This document shows, in pieces, positions 63,866 through 64,000 of a stretch of 64,000 nucleotides of DNA (its first letter is position 1; every line of letters begins with the position of its first letter). The DNA is from Asticcacaulis aquaticus (GTDB lineage Bacteria > Pseudomonadota > Alphaproteobacteria > Caulobacterales > Caulobacteraceae): contig NZ_JAQQKX010000001.1 of NCBI RefSeq assembly GCF_028550415.1, forward strand, positions 124,001 through 188,000. Direction: 5' to 3'. Under the pieces are notes generated by a model, which did no database searches, was not told the origin of the DNA, and saw only the letters and a list, made by a program, of their open reading frames with translations. A program made the translations under genes and the position numbers.

Positions 63866-64000
63866 CCTTACGCAGTTCGATTGAAATCTACGATCTTGAG
63901 ATGCGGTCGTCGCGTGTGATCTGGCAGACCGAAGCTCTCGTGGAATCGCCGCATTTCACGCCGGATGGTCAGATTCTGATCTTCAATTCGGACGGCCTGA
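63862..64000 (+). CDS. TolB-like beta-propeller protein (5' end only)
   Basis: The first 46 codons of a gene that leaves the window. IEIYDLEMRSSRVIWQTEALVESPHFTPDG (read in two parts) with GQILIFNSDG is the repeat pattern of WD40-like/PD40 propellers of the TolB type. No signal peptide is visible, so it may be cytoplasmic. Overlaps the previous gene by 4 bases. Confidence 0.6.
   Translation, partial: MTLRSSIEIYDLEMRSSRVIWQTEALVESPHFTPDGQILIFNSDGL

Overview
The window is a chromosomal segment of an alphaproteobacterium, most likely order Caulobacterales. The evidence is gene order and content: a nuo operon followed by birA-coaX-rnj; a Class I PhaC; recG/sdhE/mfd next to a REC-REC-degenerate-GGDEF protein that looks like the Caulobacter cell-cycle effector PopA; ntrY-ntrX-dat-hfq-hflX with mazG a little further on; and a fused ispDF. 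The moderate rather than very high GC would suit Asticcacaulis or a relative better than Caulobacter itself, but the genus is an inference. Almost all of the window is dense, housekeeping-type chromosome. I see no insertion sequence, prophage or CRISPR array.

Layout. 1-13069: the 3' part of the complex I operon (end of nuoD, then nuoE to nuoN). It carries three non-standard passengers: two small paralogous membrane proteins between nuoD and nuoE, and a cold-shock-like/TM2 fusion between nuoF and nuoG. 13129-16296: biotin ligase, type III pantothenate kinase and RNase J, overlapping or nearly so. 16302-18470: three terminator hairpins and phaC on the minus strand. 18665-24535: a small secreted protein, glpX, recJ, two identical tRNA-Glu genes, a two-domain cold-shock protein, a glutaminyl cyclotransferase and a DUF192 lipoprotein. 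24620-25262: tRNA-Pro, the NDUFS4-type complex I accessory subunit and tRNA-Arg. 25360-31879: an orphan amino-acid binding protein, sseA and phrB (minus), a GT2 glycosyltransferase, an LpxL-like acyltransferase and a DUF3089 protein that has lost its nucleophile. 31892-40597: recG (minus), sdhE, mfd, popA (minus), a TusA-like protein and small proteins.

40598-42104 is the one stretch that looks acquired: a lone AT-richer gene for an apparently cytoplasmic trypsin-like protease, directly downstream of tRNA-Ser. 42290-46447: rlpA, tmk, holB, tatD and an MBL-fold hydrolase. A 62-bp tandem duplication at the tatD/MBL junction has duplicated the start of the MBL gene and left a 21-codon minigene. 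46731-48938: ispDF and a tRNA-dihydrouridine synthase, divergent. 49059-55533: ntrY-ntrX (NtrX without a GAFTGA motif), D-amino-acid aminotransferase, hfq and hflX. 55569-58991: a MarR regulator with a 15-bp-arm operator palindrome at its own promoter, a DHA2 efflux pump, a TraB/GumN-like protein without its motif histidines, and a VOC protein. 59110-64000: a KefB-type antiporter (minus) with a structured leader, a GPH-type sugar symporter with an operator over its promoter, mazG, a DUF6438-like protein and the start of a TolB-like protein.

The genes serve respiration (complex I, its NDUFS4 subunit, SdhE), cofactor supply (biotin, CoA, isoprenoids), DNA repair and replication (recJ, recG, mfd, phrB, tmk, holB), RNA metabolism (RNase J, Hfq, HflX, cold-shock protein), carbon storage (PhaC) and nitrogen/redox and cell-cycle signalling (NtrYX, PopA). 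I found no clearly new multi-gene system. The best leads are the tatD/MBL duplication, the tRNA-Ser protease islet, the extra genes inside the nuo operon, the family of CAGGGGCC-type hairpins, and two hydrolase-like proteins that have lost their catalytic residues.
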